Shown here: piece by piece, positions 7,798-16,600 of the stretch
Position numbering within the stretch: position 1 is the stretch's first letter
Layout of the letters: every line of letters starts with the position of its first letter
NCBI GenBank assembly: GCA_945878385.1
Contig: CAMCTE010000030.1
Location: forward strand, 1-17,385
From: Azohydromonas lata NBRC 102462
GTDB taxonomy: Bacteria; Pseudomonadota; Gammaproteobacteria; Burkholderiales; Burkholderiaceae_C
Direction: 5' to 3'
Length of the DNA: 17,385 nt
Translations under genes and position numbers: made by a program
Notes under the pieces: generated by a model
The model's database searches: none
What the model saw: only the letters and a program-made list of their open reading frames with translations
What the model was told of the DNA's origin: nothing

Positions 7798-7817
7798 GGG
7801 TGATTCCTTGAGTTCGT

Positions 7818-8945
7818 TCAGCGTACCCAGCCACACAAGTGGCGGGCAACCAGATGACAGGGCAGCACCGAGGTGGCGCCTCCCTGCTTGATGAGTTCGG
7901 CGGGCATGCCAAACACGACCGCGGTCTCCTCGGATTCCGCAATGGTTCGGCCACCGCGGGCCTTGACCTGTGCCATGGTTTTGGCGCCGTCATTGCCCAT
8001 GCCCGTGAGTTGCACGCCAATGAGTTGTCGTGCGTCGATATGACGCAGCGCACTGTCGACCAACACATCCACCGAGGGATGCCAGGGGTGGCCCGGGGTT
8101 TCCGACTTGGGCATCACCACGAGGCGACCCAGGCGCTCGGCGATCACGACATCATGACCACCCTTGCCGATGTACACATTGCCCGGTTCCAGGGGAAAGG
8201 TGGTGTGGGCTTCGCGCACCTGCAGCGCGCACAGGCGAGACATGCGCTGTGCGAAGGCATCAGTGAAGTTGGCGGGCATGTGCTGCGCAATCACGATGGG
8301 CCAGGGATAGTCGGCCGGCAACTGCGGCAAGATATCCTCCAGGGTGCGCGGCCCGCCGGTGGAAACGCCAATGAGAACAATGCCCGCCACACTGCTGGAC
8401 TTGCCGGCGCCGGGAGACTTGAAAGAGGTCTCCTGCGAGCGGGTTGCCGTGCGCAATCCCGTGACCGGCCGGGACATTGCCGGGCCGGGGGAGCCGGCCG
8501 GTCTCGCTGTTGGTTCCACTGCAGGGCGACGTGCCGCCGTGCCGGGGCCCCGCATGCGCGCCTTGGAGGCTGAGCGGACCTTTTCGATCAGGTCCTTGGC
8601 GATGTCTTCGACCGACAGCGAGATGGTCCCGCCGGGCTTGGCGATGAAATCCACCGCCCCCAAGGCCAGGGCCTCGAAGGTGGCCTGCGCCCCCTTGGCG
8701 GTGAGCGAGGACACCATCACCACCGGCGTGGGACGGGCCTGCATCATCAGCGACAGGGCGGTGAGGCCATCCATCTCGGGCATGTTGATGTCCAGCGTCA
8801 CCACATCGGGCTGCCACTCGGTCAATCGCTCCACACCCTCGCGTCCGTTGCGGGCCGTCTCGATGGTGAAGCCGGCGTCGCCGAGCACTCCACCAATGAG
8901 GCGTCGCATGAGGGCTGAGTCGTCCACGATCAGTACCTTGGTCAT
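7818..8945 (-). CDS. cheB: Chemotaxis protein-glutamate methylesterase/deamidase CheB
   Basis: A 375-residue two-domain enzyme. The N-terminal receiver has Asp8-Asp9, the phosphoacceptor Asp52 (LDINMPEMDG), Ser79/Ser80 and Lys103. A Pro/Ala/Arg-rich linker of about 55 residues (130-185) follows, longer than in enteric CheB. The C-terminal methylesterase has the catalytic triad Ser195 (GVSTGGP), His222 (AQHMP) and Asp319 (TGMGNDGA). Phosphorylation by CheA activates removal of receptor methyl groups, opposing CheR. Start at 8945: AAAGGA stands 11 bases before the ATG. The gene lies 34 bases after the triple-CheW gene and 20 bases before the HEAT-repeat gene. All active-site residues are intact. 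Confidence 0.96.
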   Translation of the reverse strand: MTKVLIVDDSALMRRLIGGVLGDAGFTIETARNGREGVERLTEWQPDVVTLDINMPEMDGLTALSLMMQARPTPVVMVSSLTAKGAQATFEALALGAVDFIAKPGGTISLSVEDIAKDLIEKVRSASKARMRGPGTAARRPAVEPTARPAGSPGPAMSRPVTGLRTATRSQETSFKSPGAGKSSSVAGIVLIGVSTGGPRTLEDILPQLPADYPWPIVIAQHMPANFTDAFAQRMSRLCALQVREAHTTFPLEPGNVYIGKGGHDVVIAERLGRLVVMPKSETPGHPWHPSVDVLVDSALRHIDARQLIGVQLTGMGNDGAKTMAQVKARGGRTIAESEETAVVFGMPAELIKQGGATSVLPCHLVARHLCGWVR

Positions 8946-8979
8946 CTTGCGCGAAGTCCTTTAGCTTCCTTTCCCGTCC

Positions 8980-10611
8980 TCAGGCTGCCAGTCGTTGCTC
9001 GCTGGTCGAATGGTTTTTGTCGCTGTCCATCATCGACTGCATGGCGCCCATTTCGCGACCACCCAGCAGTTGACTGGGATCAATGAGCATCACCAGGCGC
9101 TTGTCCTTGTCGAGCTTGGCCACCTGGCTGATCAGGCGTGCTTGTTCATCGGAGAGTTCCGGCGCGCGTTCGATGTTGCCGCGCGGAATGCGCAGCACTT
9201 CGGCAACGGAATCCACGATGAATCCCGTGCGCATGCCATTGCCCAGCGTGTAGACCATGATGCGCTGGCGGTCGTTGCGCTCAATGGGCGGCATGCCCAG
9301 GCGCACTCGCTGGTCGATCACTGGCAGTACGGTACCGCGCAGGTTGATCACGCCTTCGACGAAGGTCGGTGTCTTGGGCACGCGGGTCAGCGACTCGGGC
9401 ACCCGCACGATTTCCTGAACGCTCATGATGGGCACGCCGAACTCTTCGGCACCCAGACGGAAGATCACCACTTGCGCGTCGTCGTCCGTGACGACCGCCG
9501 CGCTGCTGTTGCTGCTCATCGGGGCTCCTGAAGCATCGGTTGGGGCGCCGGGTGTGCCGGCTGCCTGCATCACATCCTGCATGGCGGACATCCCCAACAG
9601 CTTTTCGCTGTCGATGATGGACACCAGTCGCTTTCCACCTTCGAGTCGGCAGATCGAGGAAAACTCCTGCATGTCTTGCCCACGCGAGAGGATCCCCGGC
9701 ATCGAGTCCGACTGGCTGCGGGGCACGCTGAGCACTTCCTTGACGGAATCGGTCACCAGGCCCACCTGGCCCCGCCCCGGCAGGGACACCACCACGATGC
9801 GGTGGTGCTCATCCAACTCGTGCATCGGCAGTTGGAACAAGGCCCGCAGGCTGACCAGCGGCAAAAGCCTTTGGCGCAGCGAGATCACCCCCAGGCAGTG
9901 GTGGGGCGTGTTGGGCAAGCCGGTGATGCGCTCGGGCACCTGCACGATTTCCTGCACATCGGCAATGTCGATCGCGTACTCCTGTTCGGAGACCGTGAAG
10001 GACACGAGGCGCAGTTCATCCGATACGACCGCGTCGGCACTGTTGGCCGCGCTCTGGTCGCTCAGCGATGCACCGCTGCCCGACCCGCTGCCGCCGCTGC
10101 TGCGCGATCGCATCTGGTTGAAGGTCTGATCCACCAGGTGCTGGAAGTCCAGGGCCAGCAACAGTTGGGTAGATCCATCGGCTTGCTGGCGTCGGATGAC
10201 GCCGGTGAGGTAGTCGGCACTGGCCACCGACTGCACCGCTGCAGCCGGCTCCATCTCGCCCGGCTCCACGCTGATGACGCTGGAAACCCGATCGACCACG
10301 AAGCCCAGGGGCTGGCCAATGTCGATCACCAGCGCACGGGTGGCATCATCATTCTCGCGGGCATCGGAATTGAAGATTTCCCGCAGATTCACGATGGGCA
10401 GCACCCGGCCCCGCAGGTTGGCCAAACCCGCCAGTGAAGGGGGGGCCAGGGGTAGGCGAGCCACCTCGGGTACGCGGATGATTTCCTGCACTGGCCCCAT
10501 GGGCACCGCGAACATCTCGCCCGACACCGAGAAGGTGACGAACTGGTTGTCCTGGGTGATCAGGGGCTCAGCGGCTGCAGTTTCTACAACGGCGGTGTCG
10601 GAATCGCTCAT
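8980..10611 (-). CDS. cheW: Triple CheW-domain coupling protein
   Basis: A 543-residue protein with three CheW-like domains in a row and no kinase part; ordinary CheW has one domain of about 150 residues. Domain 1 spans about 22-168, domain 2 about 198-345 and domain 3 about 379-518. Each starts with a QEI(I/V)-V-P strand (42-48, 220-226, 399-405). The hallmark NLRG loop is intact in domain 1 (65-68) and domain 3 (423-426), but domain 2 reads SLRQ (244-247), losing the glycine. Linkers are flexible: SSGGSGSGSG (171-180) and a Thr/Pro/Ser stretch (352-378). It would couple receptors to CheA, and three domains could bridge several lattice positions. Start at 10611: AAGGAGG lies 6 bases before the ATG. 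It lies 36 bases after the DosM-like receptor gene. Confidence 0.93.
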   Translation of the reverse strand: MSDSDTAVVETAAAEPLITQDNQFVTFSVSGEMFAVPMGPVQEIIRVPEVARLPLAPPSLAGLANLRGRVLPIVNLREIFNSDARENDDATRALVIDIGQPLGFVVDRVSSVISVEPGEMEPAAAVQSVASADYLTGVIRRQQADGSTQLLLALDFQHLVDQTFNQMRSRSSGGSGSGSGASLSDQSAANSADAVVSDELRLVSFTVSEQEYAIDIADVQEIVQVPERITGLPNTPHHCLGVISLRQRLLPLVSLRALFQLPMHELDEHHRIVVVSLPGRGQVGLVTDSVKEVLSVPRSQSDSMPGILSRGQDMQEFSSICRLEGGKRLVSIIDSEKLLGMSAMQDVMQAAGTPGAPTDASGAPMSSNSSAAVVTDDDAQVVIFRLGAEEFGVPIMSVQEIVRVPESLTRVPKTPTFVEGVINLRGTVLPVIDQRVRLGMPPIERNDRQRIMVYTLGNGMRTGFIVDSVAEVLRIPRGNIERAPELSDEQARLISQVAKLDKDKRLVMLIDPSQLLGGREMGAMQSMMDSDKNHSTSEQRLAA

Positions 10612-10647
10612 GGCCTTCCTCCTTGAATCGGCTGGAAAGGACGGCGA

Positions 10648-12621
10648 TCAGTTGCTTTGCAACTCGTCGGCCAGCGATGCGATCTCCTCGATGGCAGACG
10701 ACAGTTCCTCCGCGGCCTGAGACTGCTGCTTCGCGGCAGTCGCTGCTTCCTCGGCCGATTTCTCTGCCAACTGGGCCGAGGACGACACCTGGTCCACACC
10801 CACCTTTACCTGGGCCAGCGCACTGGCGATCTCTTGCGCGCTTTGCATCGCCTCGTCGTTGCCTTTGACCACCTCGGCCACATCGCCTTCCATCGAAGTC
10901 AGATTGGCGGTGATCGACTTGGCCTTCTCCACCTCGGCCATGGCCGAGGTCATGATTTCGCCCAGGTCTCGACCCACCATGGCAATCTGGTCTTGAATGC
11001 CCTTGACCAGATCCTTGATGCGGTCGGCGTTCTCGGCCGAGTCGTGCGCCAGGTTGCGGATGTCGGTGGCGACCACCACGAAGCCCTTGCCGTACTCGCC
11101 GGCGCGTGCGGCCTCGATGCTGCCATTGACGGCCAGCATATTGGTCTGGATGGAGACCTGCGTGATGGCGTCCACGATCTTGTCGATCTTGCGGCTGACC
11201 AGCTCCAGCTCCTTGATCTGGTGCATGCTCTGCCGGGTGGAGTCTGAGCCCGAAGAAATGCTGCGCACCAGGGCGTCGATGTGCTGCTTGTTCTCGCCCA
11301 TCAGTGACTTGATGGCTTGGGCACGCTCCTTGGCGGAACTGGCACGGGACTCGGCCAACTGCGCACCCTTTTCGATCTGCGTCACCGCTGCAGAGGACTC
11401 GGTGGCCGCGGCCGCCGAAGTTTGTGCACCCTTGCGAATCTGCTCCAGGGCAATCATGATCTGCGAGGCTGAACGGTTGATCTCCTGCACCGCGCTGGAG
11501 AGCTCCTCCGCGGCGGAAGCCACTTCCTCGGCGCTCTTGGAGATGTCGGTGGAATTCTTCAGTTCGTCGGCAATCTCGGACAGGTTGCCCGCCGTCTGCT
11601 CACACTCCTGCAGCGCGCGGCTCTGCTCGTCCACGGTCTTGGCCGATTCTTCGCAGGCCGAACTTTGCTGAGTGGCGGCTGCTGCAATCTGTTCGGCGCC
11701 GCGCAGCGCCTGCATGCAAGCCGTGTTGCTCTGACCCGCCGCCGCTGCGATCTCGGCCGCGCCCTCGACGATCTCACCGGCATCGCTGCGGATGCGGTCC
11801 AACTGTTCGAGGATCACCGAGCTCTTGTCGACCTCGGACTGGATGCCTTCGGCGGCATCGTTGATTCCTTCGGCGATCACTTTGACTTCGCTCTGGATCT
11901 GACCGACGAGTTCCTGGATCTGCTTGGCACTCTTTTCGCTGGTTTCGGCCAGGGTGCGCACCTCGTCGGCCACCACGGCGAAGCCCTTGCCGTGCTGCCC
12001 GGCGCGTGCAGCCTCGATGGCGGCATTCAGAGCCAACAGGTTGGTTTGGTCGGCAATGCGCCCAACGGCCTTGACGATGTCGCCGATGCTGGCGGCTTGA
12101 CGCTCCAGCTCAGCCACCATCTTCACCGATTCGGCCTGGCGCTTGGCGGCTACGGTCACATTGGTGACGGTGGCGGCGACCTCCGTGTTGATTCGGCCGG
12201 CCATGTCGCGCATGCCCTCGGCCTTGCTCTCGGCCACCTTGACCGCGCTGAGCTGTCGGGTGATGGCGCCAGAGACTTGTGTGATGGCAGCCAGGGATTC
12301 CTGCGCAGCGCCGGAAGCCTCTTCGGCTCCGCTGGCAATCTGGTCCGATGCCCGCTTCAACTCTTCGCAAGCCGAGGCGGCTTCGTTGATGCCGGCCGAC
12401 AGTTCGCTGCTGGCGGCGGCCACGCGCTCGGCGGCTTGCTGTTGTTTGGCCAGGGTGCGGGCCTTCTTGCGGTTGGCCTCTGCGTCGCGAGACATGCTGC
12501 GCGAGACCCCTTTGACCACCGGTGCATCGTCATGCGAAGCATGACTGTTGAGTTGGCCATTGGCCATGCCGTTGGCGATCGGGCCGCGGCCCCCTTCCGA
12601 ATTCCTCGTCACCAGAGCCAT
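10648..12621 (-). CDS. Soluble chemoreceptor with two signalling tips (DosM-like)
   Basis: A 657-residue receptor with no membrane segment, HAMP or ligand domain. It is nearly all alpha-helical heptads rich in Ala, Glu and Ser. Two MCP tips occur: tip 1 with DQTNLLALNAAIEAARAGQH (191-210) and tip 2 with QTNMLAVNGSIEAARAGE (492-509), exactly 301 residues apart. Methylation-helix-like Glu-rich blocks lie near 70-88, 371-384 and 636-652. The arms flanking each tip are about 135-145 residues long, so the chain can fold as two end-to-end antiparallel hairpins. This is the layout known for V. cholerae DosM, which stabilises cytoplasmic arrays. Tip 2 departs from consensus (NGS for NAA, TDIRNLA for DEVRTLA). 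The C-terminus has no NWETF-like pentapeptide. Start: the third of three ATGs, 6 bases after AGGAGG; the frame is open to 12762 upstream. First gene of the operon. Confidence 0.9.
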   Translation of the reverse strand: MALVTRNSEGGRGPIANGMANGQLNSHASHDDAPVVKGVSRSMSRDAEANRKKARTLAKQQQAAERVAAASSELSAGINEAASACEELKRASDQIASGAEEASGAAQESLAAITQVSGAITRQLSAVKVAESKAEGMRDMAGRINTEVAATVTNVTVAAKRQAESVKMVAELERQAASIGDIVKAVGRIADQTNLLALNAAIEAARAGQHGKGFAVVADEVRTLAETSEKSAKQIQELVGQIQSEVKVIAEGINDAAEGIQSEVDKSSVILEQLDRIRSDAGEIVEGAAEIAAAAGQSNTACMQALRGAEQIAAAATQQSSACEESAKTVDEQSRALQECEQTAGNLSEIADELKNSTDISKSAEEVASAAEELSSAVQEINRSASQIMIALEQIRKGAQTSAAAATESSAAVTQIEKGAQLAESRASSAKERAQAIKSLMGENKQHIDALVRSISSGSDSTRQSMHQIKELELVSRKIDKIVDAITQVSIQTNMLAVNGSIEAARAGEYGKGFVVVATDIRNLAHDSAENADRIKDLVKGIQDQIAMVGRDLGEIMTSAMAEVEKAKSITANLTSMEGDVAEVVKGNDEAMQSAQEIASALAQVKVGVDQVSSSAQLAEKSAEEAATAAKQQSQAAEELSSAIEEIASLADELQSN

Positions 12622-12627
12622 CATCAT

Positions 12628-12633
12628 CCTCCT
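12628..12633 (-). promoter_or_regulatory. Ribosome binding site deciding the DosM-like start
   Basis: Perfect AGGAGG on the minus strand, followed directly by three consecutive in-frame ATG codons (12627, 12624, 12621). Only the third has good spacing (6 bases). This rejects the 47-residue N-terminal extension from a GTG at 12762, which looks like non-coding leader read in frame. Confidence 0.75.
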
Positions 12634-12636
12634 GCG

Positions 12637-12675
12637 CGCCCCACGGGGCGACTGAAACAAGCCGGTTCGTCCGGC
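12637..12675 (-). promoter_or_regulatory. Two hairpins in the leader of the chemosensory operon
   Basis: On the minus strand, GCCGG-ACGAA-CCGGC (12675-12661) forms a 5-bp GC stem and is followed by TTGTTT, resembling a weak intrinsic terminator or attenuator. Next, CGCCCC-GT-GGGGCG (12650-12637) forms a 5-6 bp GC stem ending 3 bases before the AGGAGG site. They could affect transcription or translation of the first gene. The stems are short, so function is uncertain. Confidence 0.35.
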
Positions 12676-12885
12676 ACCGTCTCTCGCGGGTTCGCCTGCA
12701 TGTGGGCAGCACGGCCATTCCCGGTCGGACCATCCGCGACTCGACGGGGCGTCAGGCGTCACCGCGAATCAACGAGAGCAACTTGATTGGAGCCGCAAAG
12801 GCCGACAGGCGGTGCGATGAAGTGGTGAAGTTTTTATCCTTTATTTCAGTTTATGAATTTCACCTGTGCGCTTTTGATTGATTGG

Positions 12886-12900
12886 TGATTTTATAAATCA
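12886..12900. repeat. 15-base AT-rich palindrome in the control region
   Basis: Arms TGATTT (12886-12891) and AAATCA (12895-12900) are perfect reverse complements around TAT. The element could be a dimeric regulator site or overlap a -10 box (TATAAA on the minus strand at 12895-12890). It is also the sort of palindrome that AT-rich DNA yields by chance. Confidence 0.35.
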
Positions 12901-12931
12901 ACAGAATAGATTTATTTGATTGTAATTCTGA

Positions 12932-13675
12932 TCAATTTGTAAACAACTCAAGGATGCGGTCGAGGCCACCGGTCTCAATGGCCACCTGCGCCTGCTCCCG
13001 CACGCGCGGCTTGGCGTGGAAGGCCACGGAAAGCCCCGAGGCCGCCATCATGGGCAAGTCGTTCGCACCGTCGCCCACGGCGATGGCTTGATGGGGCTGC
13101 ACACCATGCCGCTGGCAGGTCTGCAGGAGCATCCGGCGCTTTTCCTCGCCGTCGCAGATGTCACCCCAGGGCTGGTCCACCATGCGCCCGGTCAGGTGAC
13201 CCTCGAATACCTCGAGCACATTGCTGCGAGATTCGTCGATCTGCAGCCGCGCGCATACGACATCGGTGAAGAAGGTGAAGCCGCCGCTGACCAGGAGCGT
13301 GCGCAGTCCCGCAGCCTTGCAGGCCTGCACCAGGGTTTGCGCGCCGGGGTTGAGTTGCATTCGCTTGTCCAAGACCTCCTGCAGCGCGCCCAGCGGTACT
13401 CCCTTGAGCAGCGCCACACGCCTGCGAAGACTGTCCTTGTAGTCCGTGATTTCTCCGCGCATGGCTGCTTCGGTGATGGCGGACACCTCGCCCTTGCGCC
13501 CTGCGGCATCGGCGATTTCATCTACGCATTCGATGTTGATCAGCGTGGAGTCCATGTCGAAGGCGATCAAGCCGAAGTCGCGCAGGCGCAGTGGGGTCGT
13601 GAGGTCGCGAAGGGTCAGGCCCGGGCTGAATTCGGTGCGCGGGGAGGGGCTCGGGTGTGAGTTGCTGGCGTTCAT
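12932..13675 (-). CDS. serB: Phosphoserine phosphatase SerB
   Basis: A 247-residue HAD-family enzyme that hydrolyses phosphoserine in the last step of serine synthesis. Motif I is AFDMDSTLI with nucleophile Asp40 and acid/base Asp42. Motif II is LLVSGGF with Ser130. Lys179 (GEEKRRM) and motif III VGDGANDLPM (Asp202, Asp206) complete the active site and magnesium site. The substrate-specificity helix ECVDEIA (49-55) is typical of SerB. There are no N-terminal ACT domains, as is usual in short SerB forms. Start at 13675, 13 bases after the mfd stop; no clear ribosome site is seen, so translation may be coupled to mfd. The open frame continues 62 codons into mfd, but that part lacks family features. 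An in-frame ATG at 13708 is a less likely alternative. Confidence 0.95.
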   Translation of the reverse strand: MNASNSHPSPSPRTEFSPGLTLRDLTTPLRLRDFGLIAFDMDSTLINIECVDEIADAAGRKGEVSAITEAAMRGEITDYKDSLRRRVALLKGVPLGALQEVLDKRMQLNPGAQTLVQACKAAGLRTLLVSGGFTFFTDVVCARLQIDESRSNVLEVFEGHLTGRMVDQPWGDICDGEEKRRMLLQTCQRHGVQPHQAIAVGDGANDLPMMAASGLSVAFHAKPRVREQAQVAIETGGLDRILELFTN

Positions 13676-13688
13676 GAATAGGCTGGGG

Positions 13689-16600
13689 TCAGTTCGGCGT
13701 GGCCGCATCGGCTTTGGGGCTTCCCAGGGCGCGCAGCGTCTCGCGCACGAGCTGGGCGCGCTCGGCTGCGGTTTGGGTTGTGCGCTCAATGCGCAGCTTG
13801 TCATTGCCTGCGAGCCGAATGTCGCGGTGGCGCTGCACCAATTCGATGATGCGCATCGCATCCACCGGTGCGTTCGGGCGGAATGTGATGTGCACCAGCC
13901 GGGGGGCTGCGTCGATTTTCAACACGCCCCAGGGCTGTGCCAGCACCCGCAGGCGATGGGTATCGAAGAGGGTTTGGCCTTGCACAGGCAACTTGCCGAA
14001 TCGGTCGGTCACTTCTTCTAGCAGCGCGTCCAACTGTTGCGCCGTGCGGGCTGTGGCCAGGCGCTTGTACAGGCTCAAGCGCGCATGCACGTCCCCGCAG
14101 TAGGCGTCAGGCAATAAGGCCGGGGCGTGCAGGTTCACGTCGGTGCCACCGCCGAACACGCCTCCCAGCGGATTCAGCAGGTCGGGCTCGCGGCCCGACT
14201 TCAGTGCCCGCACCGCCTCGGACAACATCTCGTTGTAGAGCTGAAAGCCGACCTCCATCATGTTGCCGCTTTGGTGCTCGCCCAGCACTTCGCCAGCGCC
14301 GCGAATCTCCAGATCGTGCATGGCCAGGTAGAAGCCGCTGCCCAGCTCTTCCATGTCCTGGATGGCCTGCAGCCTCTGGGCAGCCTGCTTGGTCAAACCT
14401 TCCACATCGGGCACCAGCAAGTACGCATAGGCTTGGTGGTGGCTGCGCCCTACGCGGCCGCGCAATTGGTGGAGCTGCGCCAGACCAAACTTGTCGGCGC
14501 GGCTGATGACGATGGTGTTGGCCGTGGGCACATCAATGCCGGTTTCGATGATGGTCGAGCACAGCAGCACGTTGTGGCGTTGCGCCACGAAGTCGCGCAT
14601 CACGCGCTCCAGCTCCCGCTCGGGCATCTGGCCGTGGGCCACGGCAATGCGGGCTTCGGGCAGCAGTTCGGACAACTTGCTGCGCCGGTTTTCGATGGTC
14701 TCCACCTCGTTGTGCAGGAAGTAGACCTGACCGCCGCGCTTGAGCTCACGCAGCACCGCCTCGCGGATGGTGCCGCTGCCCTCATTGCGCACGAAGGTCT
14801 TGATGGCCAGGCGACGCTGCGGCGCCGTGGCGATCACACTGAGGTCGCGCAGGCCCTCCAGTGCCATGCCCAGGGTGCGCGGGATGGGCGTAGCGGTGAG
14901 CGTCAGCACATCCACCTCCGAGCGCAGGGCTTTCATGGCTTCCTTGTGCCGCACGCCAAAGCGGTGCTCCTCATCGATGATGAGCAGCCCCAGGCGGTTG
15001 AACTTCACATCCGCACTCAGCAGCTTGTGGGTGCCCACCACGATGTCCACCGTGCCGTCGGCCAGGCCCGCCATCGCCTCCTTGATTTCCTTGGTCGTGC
15101 GAAAGCGGCTCATCTCGGCCACCTTCACCGGCCACTTCGCAAACCGGTCGCTGATGTTCTGAAAGTGCTGCTCGGCCAGCAGCGTAGTGGGTGCCAACAG
15201 CGCCACCTGCTTGCCCGCGGTCACCGCCACGAAGGCCGCGCGCAAGGCCACTTCCGTCTTGCCGAAGCCCACGTCCCCGCAGATCAGGCGGTCCATGGGG
15301 CGCGGGCTGATCATGTCCTGGATCACCGCGTGGATGGCTGCGCGCTGGTCAGCCGTTTCCTCAAAGCCGAAGCTGGCAGCGAAGGCCTCGTAGTCGGACG
15401 CTGCATAGCGAAAGGCGTGACCTTCGCGGGCCGCGCGGCGTGCGTAGAGGTTCAGCAGTTCGGCCGCGGTGTCACGCACCTGCTCGGCCGCCTTGCGTTT
15501 GGCCTTTTCCCACTGGCCTGAACCCAGCTTGTGCAGCGGTGCTTCCTCGGCGCTCACGCCCGTGTAGCGGCCGATGAGGTGCAGTTGGGAAACCGGCACA
15601 TACAGCGTGGCCTGGTCGGCATATTCCAGGTGCAGGAATTCCGAGGCACCGCCGTCTGCGCCGCCTGAAAGGTCGATGTTCACCAAGCCCTTGTAGCGTC
15701 CGATGCCGTGGTTGGCATGCACCACCGGGTCGCCTACCTTCAACTCCGACAGGTCCTTGATCAGCGCCTCGACGCTGGTGACCTGCTCCTGCTTCTTGCG
15801 GCGACGAGCCGTGGGGCTGGTGGAGAAGAGTTCGCTTTCGGTGATGAAGTCCAGCGGGGGCAGCGCCCCTTCGCGCAGCCAGCGAAAGCCTTCGGCCAAG
15901 TTGGCCGCGGTGATGCCCGCGCGTTCATCGCTGGCTTCGAATTCCGCCAGGCTGGCAACTGCCGGCATGGCCAGGCCGTGTTCGCGCAAGAGGTCCAGCA
16001 GGCTCTCGCGGCGGCCTTCGCTTTCAGCGGCAATCAGCACTCGGCTGCCACCCTGCCGGAGGTGATGCTCCAGCGCCGCCAGGGGCTCGGTGGCGCCGCG
16101 GTCCACGCCCACATCGGGCAGGCGCTGCACCCAGTCCAGCGGTTCTGACCCGCGCAGCGCCAGGCAGGCGTGGGCCTGTGTGCGGGCGTAGAACTCCTCC
16201 ACTTTCTGGTACAGCGCTTCAGGCGGCAGGATCGGCCGTTCGGGGTCGTGCTGCAGGAAGCGGTGCCGCTCCCGCGTGTCTTGCCAGAAGCGCTCGAGAG
16301 ACTCGTCCACCGCACCATGCAACACCAACTGGGCGGATGCGCCGGCGTAGTCGAAGATGGTGGCCGTCTCATCGAAGAACAGCGGCAGGTAGTACTCGAT
16401 GCCGGCCGTGGCGATGCCCTGCGCCATGTCCTTGTAGACGCGCGATTTGGTTGGGTCACCCTCCAGGCGTTCGCGCCAACGGGACCGGAACGCCGTGCGG
16501 GCAGCCTCATCCATGGGGAATTCCCGACCGGGCAGCAAGCGCACTTCCGGCACCGGGTACAGGCTGCGCTGGGAGTCGGGGTCGAAGGTGCGGATCGAGT

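Larger units (their letters stand above)
12622..12931 (-). promoter_or_regulatory. Intergenic control region with AT-rich island upstream of the operon
   Basis: This 310-base gap separates the end of serB from the first chemosensory gene, both on the minus strand. No gene is seen in it. Bases 12831-12940 contain 28 G/C in 110 (25%), far below the GC-rich surroundings. The hexamer TTGATT (either orientation) occurs six times: 12767-12772, 12783-12788, 12874-12879, 12878-12883, 12896-12901 and 12916-12921. TTGATTGG is exactly repeated at 12783-12790 and 12878-12885. A 15-base palindrome with arms TGATTT/AAATCA lies at 12886-12900 and contains TATAAA on both strands, a possible -10. No convincing -35, sigma-28 or sigma-54 promoter and no strong serB terminator could be picked out. 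It most likely contains the operon's promoter and operators. Confidence 0.6.

Noticed and set aside
12622..12762. 47-residue N-terminal extension of the DosM-like receptor from a GTG
   Set aside because: A perfect AGGAGG sits within this stretch and points to the third ATG; the extension looks like leader sequence.
11665..12786. 373-codon plus-strand open frame opposite the DosM-like receptor
   Set aside because: It is a Gly/Leu/His-rich mirror of the Ala-rich coiled coil, with no support as a protein.
12860..12931. Intrinsic terminator directly after serB
   Set aside because: The sequence is AT-rich but has no GC stem followed by a T tract near the stop; readthrough or a factor-dependent end is possible.
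12780..12940. Sigma-28 or sigma-54 promoter for the chemosensory operon
   Set aside because: No TAAA/GCCGATAA pair and no GG-N10-GC element was found on the minus strand; the promoter type stays open.
13676..13861. 62-codon N-terminal extension of SerB
   Set aside because: It overlaps the end of mfd and the residues show no ACT or HAD pattern.
14127..15521. 464-codon open frame on the plus strand opposite mfd
   Set aside because: It is antisense to intact mfd, is His/Gln/Leu-rich as expected from reverse reading of GC-rich codons, and shows no domain.
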